Positions 27,602-38,300 of a DNA stretch of 64,000 nt are shown here, one piece after another. The stretch is from positions 1,009,001-1,073,000 of the forward strand of contig NZ_CP104002.1 in the NCBI RefSeq assembly GCF_029201565.1, written 5' to 3'. The DNA is from Devosia sp. SD17-2. GTDB taxonomy: Bacteria > Pseudomonadota > Alphaproteobacteria > Rhizobiales > Devosiaceae. Within the stretch, counting starts at the first letter, position 1. Each line of letters opens with the position of its first letter. The notes under the pieces are model-generated. The model did not search any database. It saw only the letters and a list, made by a program, of their open reading frames with translations, and was not told where the DNA came from. Made by a program: the position numbers and the translations under genes.

Positions 27602-28777
27602 ATGCGCAAAATACTAATCGTGTACGGAACACGGCCGGAGGCGATCAAGATGGCCCCGCTGATCACCGCTATGGAGGCGTCAGAACACCTCGAGCCCATT
27701 GTGGTGGTGACTGGCCAGCACCGGCAGATGCTGGACCAGGTCAATTCCATTTTCGGCATAAAGCCGCGCTACGACCTCAACATCATCGCCGACCGGCAGC
27801 GCCTCGAAGGCATTACTGCGCGGGCGCTGGAAGGCATAGCCGACGTGCTCGAGATCGAGCATCCCGACGCAGTCATGGTGCAGGGCGATACGACGACCTG
27901 TTTTGCCGGCGCGCTGGCGGCCTTCTATTCCAAGGCGCCGGTGATCCATGTGGAGGCGGGCCTGCGCACCTATAATGCGTTCGATCCCTTCCCCGAGGAA
28001 ATGAACCGCAGCATGGTTTCGCGCCTTGCGGCACTGCACCTTGCGCCCACCGAGACGGCCCGGCAGAACCTCCTCGCCGAGGCGATCGATCCGCGCCGTG
28101 TGGTCGTCACGGGCAATACGGTGATCGACGCCCTGCTCGACGTTGCCGCGCGCCAGATACCGCCGGTAAATCCGGACCTGCTGCGCCTTGACGGTCGCCG
28201 TACGATCCTCGTGACGGCGCATCGCCGCGAGAGCTGGGGCGAACCAATGGCGCGCGCCGCGCGGGCTATGGCAAGGCTGGCCAATGCCTTCCCCGACATC
28301 CAACTGCTGCTCCCGGCCCATCTCAATCCGGCCGTGCGGGAAATCCTCCTGCCCGAGCTCGACGGGATCGAGAACATCATCATCACCGATCCGCTCGGCT
28401 ACAGCGACTTCATCTATGCGATGAACAAGTCTGACATCGTGCTGACTGACAGTGGTGGTGTGCAGGAGGAGGCGCCGAGCCTGGGCAAGCCGGTGCTGGT
28501 CATGCGCGAAACGACAGAACGTCCCGAAGCCGTATTGGCCGGGACGGTGTCGCTGGTGGGAACGGATGAGAACCTGATCTTTGAACAGGCGAGCCGGCTG
28601 CTTACGAACCAACTCGCCTATGATGCGATGGCCAAGACCGTCAATCCCTACGGCGACGGCCTTGCCTCCGAGCGCAGCATCCAGTCAATCGAGCACTTTT
28701 TCGGCTATGCCGAGCGCCCGATCGACTTCGTGCCCAGTGAGCGTGTTGCTCACGCCCATGCCCCGCGGGTGTCGTAG
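27602..28777 (+). CDS. wecB: UDP-N-acetylglucosamine 2-epimerase WecB
   Basis: Interconverts UDP-GlcNAc and UDP-ManNAc, the substrate of WecC. The 391 residues show the full non-hydrolysing epimerase pattern: LIVYGTRPEAIKMAPLI at the N-terminus, VVVTGQHRQMLDQV, VMVQGDTTTCFAGALAAFY, VIHVEAGLRTYNAFDPFPEEMNR with the catalytic acidic/His cluster, TGNTVIDALLD, LVTAHRRESWG and LTDSGGVQEEAPSLGKPVLVMR. The ATG has a strong ribosome-binding site. A WbpI-type role on a diacetamido sugar is less likely because the sequence is closest to WecB and it sits with wecC and wecG. The last 28 bases overlap wecC, which converges on it. Confidence 0.95.
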   Translation: MRKILIVYGTRPEAIKMAPLITAMEASEHLEPIVVVTGQHRQMLDQVNSIFGIKPRYDLNIIADRQRLEGITARALEGIADVLEIEHPDAVMVQGDTTTCFAGALAAFYSKAPVIHVEAGLRTYNAFDPFPEEMNRSMVSRLAALHLAPTETARQNLLAEAIDPRRVVVTGNTVIDALLDVAARQIPPVNPDLLRLDGRRTILVTAHRRESWGEPMARAARAMARLANAFPDIQLLLPAHLNPAVREILLPELDGIENIIITDPLGYSDFIYAMNKSDIVLTDSGGVQEEAPSLGKPVLVMRETTERPEAVLAGTVSLVGTDENLIFEQASRLLTNQLAYDAMAKTVNPYGDGLASERSIQSIEHFFGYAERPIDFVPSERVAHAHAPRVS

Positions 28778-30009
28778 ACCACCTTGCCATTGTGTCGAGT
28801 ATGGCGCAGCGCCTTGAAGGCGTCGTGCTCGACAAGCAGAACAATGATGTCGGCCCGGTCGACCGCCTCTCCGGCATTGGTGAGGCGGAGATTGGCGTTG
28901 CCGACCAATTCCTTGGGCAGCTCATTGACATAAGGATCAGCGACCATGATCTCGACCTCGGGCAGGGCGCTGGCGATGAGGCCGACGACCTCCACGGCCG
29001 GGCTTTCGCGGATGTCGTCAACATTGGCCTTGAAGGTGAGGCCCAGGCAGGCAACCGATGGGCTGACAAAGCGCTTGGCCTTGGCCACGACGCGATTGGC
29101 GACATGGTGCGGCTTGTGGTCGTTGACCTCGCGAGCGGTGCGGATCAGCTTGGCAAGATCGGGCGCCGCGGCGACGATAAACCAAGGATCGACCGGAATG
29201 CAGTGGCCGCCGACGCCTGGGCCGGGCGAGAGCACGTTGACGCGCGGATGTTGGTTAGCGAGGCGGATCACTTCCCACACATCGAGACGCAGGGATTCAG
29301 TGATGAGTGAGAGTTCATTGGCAAAGGCGATGTTGACGTCGCGATAGGCATTTTCCACCAGCTTGGCCATTTCGGCGCTGGCAGCGTCGGTGAGCAGGAT
29401 CTCGCCCTGGGCGAAGACGCGGTAAATGCTGGCGGCCTTGATGGCACAGGTGCTGGTCAGCCCGCCGACCACGCGACTGTTGGTGATCATCTCGATCATG
29501 ATCTTGCCGGGCAGCACACGCTCCGGGCAGTGGGCAATGAAGACGTCTGCATTGCCGCCGACATCATGGGGCATGTTGAGGTCCGGCCGCACGGCACCGA
29601 TCCAGCGGCTGACCAGTTCGGTCGTGCCGGGAGGGCTGGTGGATTCAAGGACCACGATATTGCCCGGGCGCAGTTTGGCCGCGACCTGTTCGGCAGCGGT
29701 CTTCACATAGGAGAGGTCCGCCGTGTGATCCTCGTTGAAGGGCGTCGGGACCGCGATGATGAAGGCATCGGCCTCCGGGATTTCGCGGGACATTGATAGC
29801 CGGCCCATTGCGACGGCGCCGCTGACCGCAACGGCGAGGTCGGGCTCGATAAAGGGCGCTTCGCCGCGCGAGATGGTCTCGACTATGCGGGGATTGACGT
29901 CGACGCCCGTAACCTGGACGCCGCGTGTGGCGAGGACGGTCGCCGTGGGCAGGCCGATATAGCCCATTCCGACGACGACAAGATTGCCGCTGAAGACTTC
30001 GTTCAACAT
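28750..30009 (-). CDS. wecC: UDP-N-acetyl-D-mannosamine dehydrogenase WecC
   Basis: Oxidises UDP-ManNAc to UDP-ManNAcA in two NAD-dependent steps. The start at 30009 (MLNEVFSGNLVVVGMGYIGLP, with AGGAA upstream) gives 419 residues, matching E. coli WecC; the longer frame to 30189 lies inside wecG. Visible motifs are VVVGMGYIGLPTA, AVPTPFNEDHTADLSYV, ESTSPPGTTE, AHCPERVLPG, KLVENAYRDVNIAFANEL and the catalytic-cysteine block GPGVGGHCIPVDPWF. It lies eight bases after wecG. It could also serve as the 6-dehydrogenase for the acetamido-sugar operon, but the sequence favours ManNAc specificity. Confidence 0.95.
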   Translation of the reverse strand: MLNEVFSGNLVVVGMGYIGLPTATVLATRGVQVTGVDVNPRIVETISRGEAPFIEPDLAVAVSGAVAMGRLSMSREIPEADAFIIAVPTPFNEDHTADLSYVKTAAEQVAAKLRPGNIVVLESTSPPGTTELVSRWIGAVRPDLNMPHDVGGNADVFIAHCPERVLPGKIMIEMITNSRVVGGLTSTCAIKAASIYRVFAQGEILLTDAASAEMAKLVENAYRDVNIAFANELSLITESLRLDVWEVIRLANQHPRVNVLSPGPGVGGHCIPVDPWFIVAAAPDLAKLIRTAREVNDHKPHHVANRVVAKAKRFVSPSVACLGLTFKANVDDIRESPAVEVVGLIASALPEVEIMVADPYVNELPKELVGNANLRLTNAGEAVDRADIIVLLVEHDAFKALRHTRHNGKVVYDTRGAWA

Positions 30010-30017
30010 GAAAGTTC

Positions 30018-30860
30018 CTATGGTGAGAGGGGTTGGCCCGAAGGGCCTGTCCGATCGGATGTCGGCATGCGTTGCAGCTCGGCGCTGGGTCGGAAGACCT
30101 CGCGCAGGGTCAGGGTGACAAAGGCGGTATTGGTGGTGAGATAGCGCTTCCACAGGCGCCGGGGCTCCTGCAGCAGGCGATAGGCCCATTCGAGGCCCAT
30201 CCGTTGCCAGAGGACCGGCGCGCGCCGGGTGAGACCGGCAAGGACATCGAAAGAGCCGCCGACGCCGTGAAGGATCGGAACGCCCAGATGATCCTGAAAG
30301 CGGCGGAGGAAGATTTCCTTTTTGGGTGAGGGCATGCCGAGAAACAGCATGTCCGGGCGCGCATTGCGGATGCGCTCGGCCACAGCCTCGGCCTGATCCT
30401 CGGTGTAGTAGCCGTCCTGACTGCCGACAATTTCTGCGCCGGGCCAGCGCCGGCTGATTTCAACGAGCAGACTGTCGAGGACGTGCGGCGTTGCGCCGAG
30501 CAGGTAGATGCGCCGGTGATCGCGATCGGCGAGCCCAAGCAGTTCCTGGAAGAGATCAATGCCGGCGACGCGTTCAGGCAATTTGTGACCGAGGACGCGG
30601 CTTGCCCAGACCACAGCCTGCCCATCGGCGAGCAGCATGTTGCAGTCGAGGATGGCATTGCGCAGTTCGCCGTTCTTCTGGAGGCTGACGATCTTGGCGG
30701 CGTTGAGAACACCAACGAGCAGGGTGCGCCTGGTTTCGAGGGCCTGGCGACAGCGCTCCAGCGCCTCGGCCATGCAGATTGCATCGACACGCAACCCGAA
30801 CAGCAGACCGGCCCCCCGAGAAGGCTGGCCGAACTGGGCTCCTCCCGAAATGAATGACAT
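30018..30860 (-). CDS. wecG: WecG/TagA/CpsF glycosyltransferase (predicted ManNAcA transferase)
   Basis: A GT26-family transferase of 280 residues predicted to add ManNAcA from the UDP-ManNAcA made by WecB and WecC. Family blocks present are LVGVLNAAKIVSL with the early asparagine, LLADGQAVVWASR (the conserved aspartate of ADG), ERVAGIDLFQELLG, IYLLGATPHVLDSL, EIVGSQDGYYTEDQ, LFLGMPSPKKEIFLRR and GVGGSFDVLAGLTRRAPVLWQRMGLEWAYRLLQEPRR. The protein is membrane-associated through its C-terminal basic/aromatic segment, as in TagA. It is the first gene of a two-gene minus-strand unit with wecC. TagA-type ManNAc transfer is an alternative. Confidence 0.88.
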   Translation of the reverse strand: MSFISGGAQFGQPSRGAGLLFGLRVDAICMAEALERCRQALETRRTLLVGVLNAAKIVSLQKNGELRNAILDCNMLLADGQAVVWASRVLGHKLPERVAGIDLFQELLGLADRDHRRIYLLGATPHVLDSLLVEISRRWPGAEIVGSQDGYYTEDQAEAVAERIRNARPDMLFLGMPSPKKEIFLRRFQDHLGVPILHGVGGSFDVLAGLTRRAPVLWQRMGLEWAYRLLQEPRRLWKRYLTTNTAFVTLTLREVFRPSAELQRMPTSDRTGPSGQPLSP

Positions 30861-31091
30861 TGAATCCTCCTAGAGCGTGGAGGTGACGCTATGCGGCGTC
30901 GCGCAGACCCAACAATCAGTCGGATAGGTGCCGTGGAGGTATCTTATGAGTGCCCGCGCGCCGGAGGTTGTCCAATTGGGGCGCAATTGTGACTAGGGAA
31001 ATAAGCACAACGACGCGACGGTAGATCAAATCGCTAGTGTACCGCTCGCGTCCCAAAAGCTGATGTGACCTCTTGATATTCGGAGGCGCAG

Positions 31092-32054
31092 ATGGCCGCA
31101 GAAATTCCGGGCCAGCCCGGCGGAACAGGGGTGAAACAGCGCAAGCTGGCGGTGCTCATCGTCACCTGTAACAGCGCGGATACGCTAGGGGGGCTGCTCG
31201 ACACGCTGGGCCCAGGCCTTGTGGGTATCGGGCAGACAGAGATTGTCGTAGTCGACAATGCCTCGTCGGACGCGTCGGTTGCGATGGCGCGCCAGCATCC
31301 GATCGGAGCGCGAGTGATCCAGACCGGTCGTAATGGGGGCTATGCTGCGGGGATCAATGCCGGTGCGGCAACGATCTCGCCCGATGCCGATCTCCTGATC
31401 CTCAATCCCGATATTCGCGTGGCGCCAGGATCGGTCGCCCAGCTGATGCGCAGACTTTCATCCAATATCGGAATTACTGTACCGCGCATCCTGCATGAGG
31501 ACGGAACGCTGTTCCATTCGCTGCGGCGGGAGCCTTCGCTGCAGACGGCCTGGGCAGATGCACTGCTTGGGACGCGGCTCGGCTTCGGCCTCGACCGGGG
31601 AGAATGCGTCTGCAACGACGGCCGCTATGAACGGACGGGACTGGTAGATTGGGCGAGCGGCTCGGCCTTGCTCGTTTCCGCCGCCGCCCGGGCGGTGAAC
31701 GGGCCCTGGGACGAGAGCTTTTTTCTCTACAGCGAGGAAGTGGATTATCAGCGGCGCGTCCGGGAGGCAGGGCTGAAGATCGCCTTCGTTCCTGAAGCCG
31801 TCTTCGTCCATATCGGTGGCGAGTACAGCCGGAACGCCCGGCTCTACGCCCTGCTGACCGCCAATCGTATCATCGACTACGAGCGTCATCACGGGCCCGT
31901 CGCCAGCACCATATTCCGCCTTGCCGTAATGAGTGGCGAGCTCCTGCGCAGCTTCCGCGGTTCGGCCGTCCATCGCGCAGGGGTGCAGGCGGCGTGGCAG
32001 AGTTTTTCCGTCCAGCGCCGATCCCCCCAGCAGCCGTCCACGCGGGGGGCGTAA
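31092..32054 (+). CDS. Family 2 glycosyltransferase, rhamnosyltransferase-like
   Basis: A 320-residue GT-A enzyme. The N-terminal donor-binding part reads LAVLIVTCNSADTLGGLLDTL, then IVVVDNASSDASVAMARQH, TGRNGGYAAGINAGA and ADLLILNPDIRVAPGS (DxD-like LNPDI). The acceptor side has VDWASGSALLVSAAARAVNGPWDESFFLYSEEVDYQRRVREAG with the catalytic ED/EE region, as in WbbL-type rhamnosyltransferases. It is a plausible user of the dTDP-rhamnose made by the rml genes. It stands alone on the plus strand between the wec genes and the giant protein gene. Confidence 0.88.
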   Translation: MAAEIPGQPGGTGVKQRKLAVLIVTCNSADTLGGLLDTLGPGLVGIGQTEIVVVDNASSDASVAMARQHPIGARVIQTGRNGGYAAGINAGAATISPDADLLILNPDIRVAPGSVAQLMRRLSSNIGITVPRILHEDGTLFHSLRREPSLQTAWADALLGTRLGFGLDRGECVCNDGRYERTGLVDWASGSALLVSAAARAVNGPWDESFFLYSEEVDYQRRVREAGLKIAFVPEAVFVHIGGEYSRNARLYALLTANRIIDYERHHGPVASTIFRLAVMSGELLRSFRGSAVHRAGVQAAWQSFSVQRRSPQQPSTRGA

Positions 32055-32397
32055 ACACTTCACTAGATCGGACAGGGGCAAAGCCTAATCCCATAAGGCG
32101 ATAAGCGCCTATAGCGAAGTCCGATCAGATCAATCCAGAGGCGCAGGACCAAAGTCACCTGCGCCCTGTTGCAGGGCAACATAAGCGCCAATCCAGCGGT
32201 GTTCGTGGCACTGGGGTCAAGGCGATGCCACTGCGGTCACTGAGCGTCGGGCCGGGCTTTGAGGATAGCTCGCCCGACGCTGGTTCGTATCCTCAGTCTG
32301 CGTCGTCGCCGACGGCTAAAGGGCCAAGGTGGCCACGATTTTCGGTTGATTTCTGGCTTCCCGGGCACACGGAAAGTCTGGGAGAGGAGCAAAGACA
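32055..32397 (+). promoter_or_regulatory. Structured leader upstream of the giant protein gene
   Basis: This 343-base gap contains several inverted repeats. GATCGGAC (32066-32073) pairs with GTCCGATC (32119-32126) around a small inner AGGCG/CGCCT hairpin. GCCCTG (32163-32168) pairs with CAGGGC (32172-32177). The strongest is a perfect 10-bp stem AGCGTCGGGC (32243-32252) / GCCCGACGCT (32272-32281) with a 19-base loop. None is followed by a T-run. The first could end the upstream glycosyltransferase mRNA; the last lies about 120 bases before the giant gene and may be part of its leader RNA. GGGAGAGGAGC precedes the start codon. Confidence 0.5.
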
Positions 32398-35300
32398 ATG
32401 CCCGTGGAACGCTACAGCATTGCCGAGGCGCAACGTACCAACCAGTCCACGTTGAGCTGGGTGGGTGTGTCGTCCCTTTCCCGCGGAGCGCGCGACGGAC
32501 GAACGCAGAAATTCCGCCGGAGCAGCGACCAGGCCCGTTTTGCGGTGTCGAGGGAGAACGGCAAGCCAGCTGCGGCATTGCGCGAGCGACATGCGCTGGC
32601 GCGTACGGACTGGCTGGCGAGCGAGAAAAGCCTGTCGGCCAACGCCCTCATTTCCGCTGGGGCTGCGGCTCCCGTAACCTATTTTTCCGGCGCCTCCGAC
32701 GCTGGCGCCGTGCCCGCTTTCACCGCACGGGCGCTGGAGCCGGTGGTGCCGCCGTCGCTTGCCCCCGCGGCATCGTTCGATGCGGGGGCAGCGGCCGGAG
32801 GGATGGTGCAAAGCGCGGCAGCAGCCACGCTACTTCCCGGTACGGCCGGCGCCATTGTTTCGGGCGCAAATCTGGAGGCCATGCCGACGCCAAGTGCGAG
32901 TCAGAGCCCGTCGCCGGTGGCTGAGCCCCCGGCCAAAATACTGCAGACGTCTGCCAGCCAGACCAGCGTCTCCGCTTCGGAAGGGGACCCGGCGCAAGCC
33001 GCGTCGATGCTCGACTGGCGTACCAGCTGGCTGAATGCGGCCGCGCTGACCCCTTGCGGATCCTGCACCGGCCGGGCCTGCACCATGTGCTCGGTACGCA
33101 CAGGCGGTCCAACTGCAAGCAACGGCCAGCCGACCGGATACTCCGCGCGCGTGCTCGATCTCTACAAGCCCGAAGAGAATGTGACCAGCGACGCGAGTAT
33201 GGGTCTGGCCCGCGCGACGACTGCCTCACTGATGAACCCCGATGCCGCGCCAAACGCCATCGTGCTCGAGAACATGAAGCAGGGCACGCCCGAGAGCGTG
33301 TGGCTGATTAATGCGCATGATCCGACCATCGAAGGGTTTGCCGACCAGTTCTCCCTCAATCGCGGTGAGACGGTCGACTTCAAGATTAATACCAACTCCA
33401 CCGACTACACCGTCGATATCTATCGCATCGGCTACTACAATGGTGATGGCGCCAGGTTGATCGATACGATCGAGCGCGACCTCACCACGGCCCAATCCCA
33501 GCCGCTGCCGATTTTCGACCCGGAAACCAAGCTGGTCGATGCCGGCAACTGGTCGGTCACCACCTCATGGGCGGTTCCGGAAGATGCAGTTTCGGGCATT
33601 TATTTCGCCAAGCTGACGCGCCATGACGGCTCCATGGGGGAGAACATGATCCCCTTCATCGTCCGCAATGACGATGAGCCCAGCGACATCACCTTCCAGA
33701 CCGCGGACACCACCTGGCAGGCCTACAATTGGTGGGGCGGCTATAATTTCTACGGCGGCGTGGACGGCGGCCTGCGCACCGGGCGCGCCAGCAAGGTGAG
33801 CTATAACCGGCCTATCATCACCCGCGACGGCGGCTTTGCCGCTGGACCCCAGGACTATATCTTCGGCGCCGAATATCCAGCCATCCGCTTCCTTGAGCAG
33901 AATGGCTATGACATCAACTATATCTCGGGCATCGACTCCGCTGCCGATGCCGCGCAGCTGCTAAACAGCAAGATCTTCCTCTCCGTCGGTCATGACGAAT
34001 ACTGGTCGGGCGAGCAGCGCGACAATGTGGAAGCGGCGCGCGACGCGGGGGTCAATCTCTCGTTCTGGAGCGGCAACGAGGTCTATTGGCAGACGCGCTG
34101 GGAGACCAGCATCGACGGAACGGGGACCCCATACAAGACACTGGTTTCCTATAAGGAACGTTGGGACAACCGCGACAGCGACCCCGATGGCACCACCTCG
34201 ACCTGGCGCGATCCGGTGCTCGGATCCGGGCGGCCCGAAAACGCGCTGACCGGCACGATGTTCACGGTGGATTCGTACCGGCTCGACGCTATCGACGTGC
34301 CCTATGACATGTCCAACCTGCGGTTCTGGCGGAATACGGATGTCGCAAATATCAATCCCGGCGAGGTCTATACGCTGACCAAGAATCTGCTCGGCTATGA
34401 GTGGGATTCCGACGTCGACAACGGCTTCCGCCCAGCGGGCCTCGTGCCGTTGTCGTCGACTACTGTCGACGTCAATACGCTGCTGCTCGACTATGGCACG
34501 TCCACGGGTCCGGGCACGGCAGACCACAGCCTGACGCTTTATCGTGCCCCGAGCGGGGCGCTCGTCTTCGGGGCAGGCACGGTCTACTGGTCGTGGGGGC
34601 TCGACAGCAACCACGATCTCGAGCGGACGCCGACCGACCCCAATGTCCAGCAGGCGATGATCAATCTGTTCGCTGACATGGGCGTGCAGCCGGCGACGCT
34701 GATGCAGAGCCTCGTCGCAGCCAGCCAGACCACCGACAATGTCGCGCCGACGACGACGATCAATGCACTGAGCGAACCTCTCGAAGCGGCCAAGACCGTC
34801 ACCATCACCGGTACGGCCACGGATACTGGCGGCGGTCTCGTATCGGTGGTGGAAGTGTCTACCAATGGCGGCCAATCCTGGCATCGCGCCACCGGGGGCG
34901 ACACATGGAGCTATAGCTGGACGCCGCTCGTCGCGGGCGACTACACCATCATGTCCCGCGCCGTCGACGACAGCATCAACCTCGAAACGCCGGGTGCCGG
35001 CCGTACGGTCACGGTTGAGCAGGGCGGTTCGGGCACGTTGTTCGCTCCTGGGGAAACGCCCAGCACGCCGTTTGTCCTCGACAACAGGGCGGTCAACCTG
35101 GGCGTGACATTCTCGTCAAACCAGGCGGGCAGCATCATGGGGGTGCGCTATTTCAAGGGCACCGGAAATAGCGGCGAACATATCGGTTCGCTGTGGACGT
35201 CAACCGGCGAGTTGCTGGCGCGCGCGACGTTCCGCAACGAAACGCCGAGCGGCTGGCAGACAGTTATTTTCGACAATCCTGTTTCCATCACAGCTGGAAC

Positions 35301-38300
35301 CACCTATGTGGCGAGCAGCTATGGCATCGGCTATGCCGCCTCCACAGACTACTTCACATCGCCCCAACCCCGTGGCCCGCTGACGTCGACCGGTGGCCTT
35401 TACAGCTATGGCGGGGCCAGCGCCCTGCCCACCACCAGCAGCACGTCCAATTACTGGGTGGATGTGGTGTTCAGCGGCGTGCCGACCCCGAATGCGCCGC
35501 CTGTCGGTAATAATGACGACGGCTATCTGGTGCAGCGCGACACGCCCATTACCTTTGCGATGTCGACATTGCTGGCCAATGACACTGATCCGAACAATGA
35601 CGAACTGACGGTTATTGGTGCAGGATCGGCGTCGAACGGTACGGTTACCTTCAATGCTGCCGCGCAAACACTGACCTTTACGCCGAGCGCCGGCTATACG
35701 GGCCCGGCCTCATTTGGCTATTCGATCTCGGATGGCCGGGGCGGTACAGGCGCCGCCATGGTCAACATGACGGTGTCCTCAGCGGTCAGCACCAGCAGTC
35801 TGTTCCAGCCGAGCGACACGCCAACCAATCTCAGCAACAGCGACCCGGCCCAGGTCAACCTGGGGGTGAAGTTCGTGGCCTCGGCCGGTGGGCTGATCAA
35901 CGGCATCAAATATTACAAGAGCGCCCTCGACACCGGTACACATACCGGCTCGCTGTGGAGCAGCACGGGGACCCTGCTGGCGACAGCCACTTTCGTCAAC
36001 GAAACCGCCAGCGGCTGGCAGACGGTGATGTTCAGCAACCCGGTGCCGATTGCGGCCGGGCAAACCTATGTGGCGAGCTATCACAGCAATGGCCGCTACG
36101 CGACGACCAGCAATTATTTCAATACCAGCCACACCAGCGGGCTGCTGACGGCACCCGCGGGGGCCAATGGCGTCTTCAGCTACGGCCTCGCCAATGCGAT
36201 GCCAACGGATTCGTTCGGCTCCACCAATTACTGGGTCGACGTGATCATGACGTCGACAGAGACATCTGCCAACCGAGCGCCGGTCGCTACCAATGACACC
36301 GGGTTTACGACATCGCAGAATACAGCGCTGACGCTGAGTGCGACGACGTTGCTGGCCAACGACAATGACCCGGACAGCGATCCCCTTTCGATCACCGGTG
36401 TCAGCAATCCGGTCAATGGCACGGCGGTCTATAATGCGCAGACCAATTCTGTGGTGTTCACCCCGACGGCCGGCTATTCGGGCGCTGCATCGTTCAGCTA
36501 TGCCATCAGTGACGGCAGGGGCGGCACGGCCAGTGCGACGGTTGGCCTGACGGTGGCGGCGGGAGCCAATCGGCCGCCGGTCGCAACAAATGACACCGGC
36601 CTTTCGGTGCGCCGGAACGAGGCCACCCAGATCAGCGCAGCAACGCTCCTGGCCAATGACACTGACCCCGACGGCGATCCGCTGACCATTACCGGGGTCA
36701 GTGGGGCCACCAATGGCACGGTCGCCTTCAATGCGGCGACCAATGTCATCACCTTTACGCCGACCACCGGCTACACAGGGGCGGCGAGCTTTACCTACGC
36801 AGTGGCGGACGGACGGGGCGGGACGGCCTCGGCCAATGTCGGTCTGACCGTTGCAGCCGGGGTAACCGGGACCAATCTCTTTGCGGCCAATGCGACGCCT
36901 GCGACGACGACGGTCAACGAGAACCTCCCCGTCGAGCTGGGCATGCGCTTTTCCGTCGCCAATGCCGGCGTGATCAATGGCATCCGTTTCTACAAGGGGC
37001 CACAGAACACAGGGACCCACACTGGGTCGCTGTGGACCAGCACCGGCACCCGGCTTGGGACGGTGACCTTCACCAATGAGACGGCCAGCGGCTGGCAATC
37101 GGCCAGCTTTGCCAGCCCGATCGCGGTGACTGCCGGCACCAGCTATGTCGTCTCGTATCACACGACGAGTGGATATTATTCGGCCAGCGGCGGCGCCTTT
37201 ACCGCGCCGATCAGCAATGGCGGGATCACCGCGCCCCAGAGCGCCAGCGGCACGGGCAATGGGAATGGTTTGTTTGCCTATGGTGCCGGCGGCGTGATGC
37301 CGACCAACGCTTGGAATGCGACCAATTACTTCGTTGATGTCTACTATGAGCCCAGCGCCAATAGCGCGCCGGTCGCCACCGCAGATACCGGCCTTTCCGT
37401 ACAGCCCAATACGCCGCTGCAGATCCAGGCGGCGACGCTGCTCGCCAATGACACCGACGCCAATGGCGATACCCTGACCATAACCGGCGTCAGCGGGGCC
37501 ACCAATGGCATCGTGGCCTATAATGCGCAGACGCAGGTCGTGACCTTTACCCCGACCACGGGATATTCGGGCGCAGCCAGTTTCACCTATGCCATCACCG
37601 ACGGGCGGGGTGGCGTCGCGTCGGCAAATGTCGGCCTGACCGTGGCGGCGGCCGCCAATCGAGTGCCGATCGCTACCAATGACACGGGCTATACCACCGC
37701 GCAGAACACGGCGCTGACGCTGGCCGCCGCGACGCTGTTGGCCAATGATACGGACCCGGACAGCGATCCCCTTTCGATCACCGGTGTCAGCAATGCGGTC
37801 AATGGCACGGCGGTCTATAATGCGCAGACCAATTCTGTGGTGTTCACCCCGACGGCCGGCTATTCGGGCGCGGCATCGTTCAGCTATGCCATCAGTGACG
37901 GCAGGGGCGGCACGGCCAGCGCGACGGTCGGCCTGACGGTGGCAGCGGGGGCCAATCGGCCGCCGGTCGCAACAAATGACACCGGCCTTTCGGTGCGCCG
38001 GAACGAGGCCACCCAGATCAGCGCAGCAACGCTCCTGGCCAATGACACTGACCCCGACGGCGATCCGCTGACCATTACCGGGGTCAGTGGGGCCACCAAT
38101 GGCACGGTCGCCTTCAATGCGGCGACCAATGTCATCACCTTTACGCCGACCACCGGCTACACAGGGGCGGCGAGCTTTACCTACGCAGTGGCGGACGGAC
38201 GGGGCGGGACGGCCTCGGCCAATGTCGGTCTGACCGTTGCAGCCGGGGTAACCGGGACCAATCTCTTTGCGGCCAATGCGACGCCTGCGACGACGACGGT

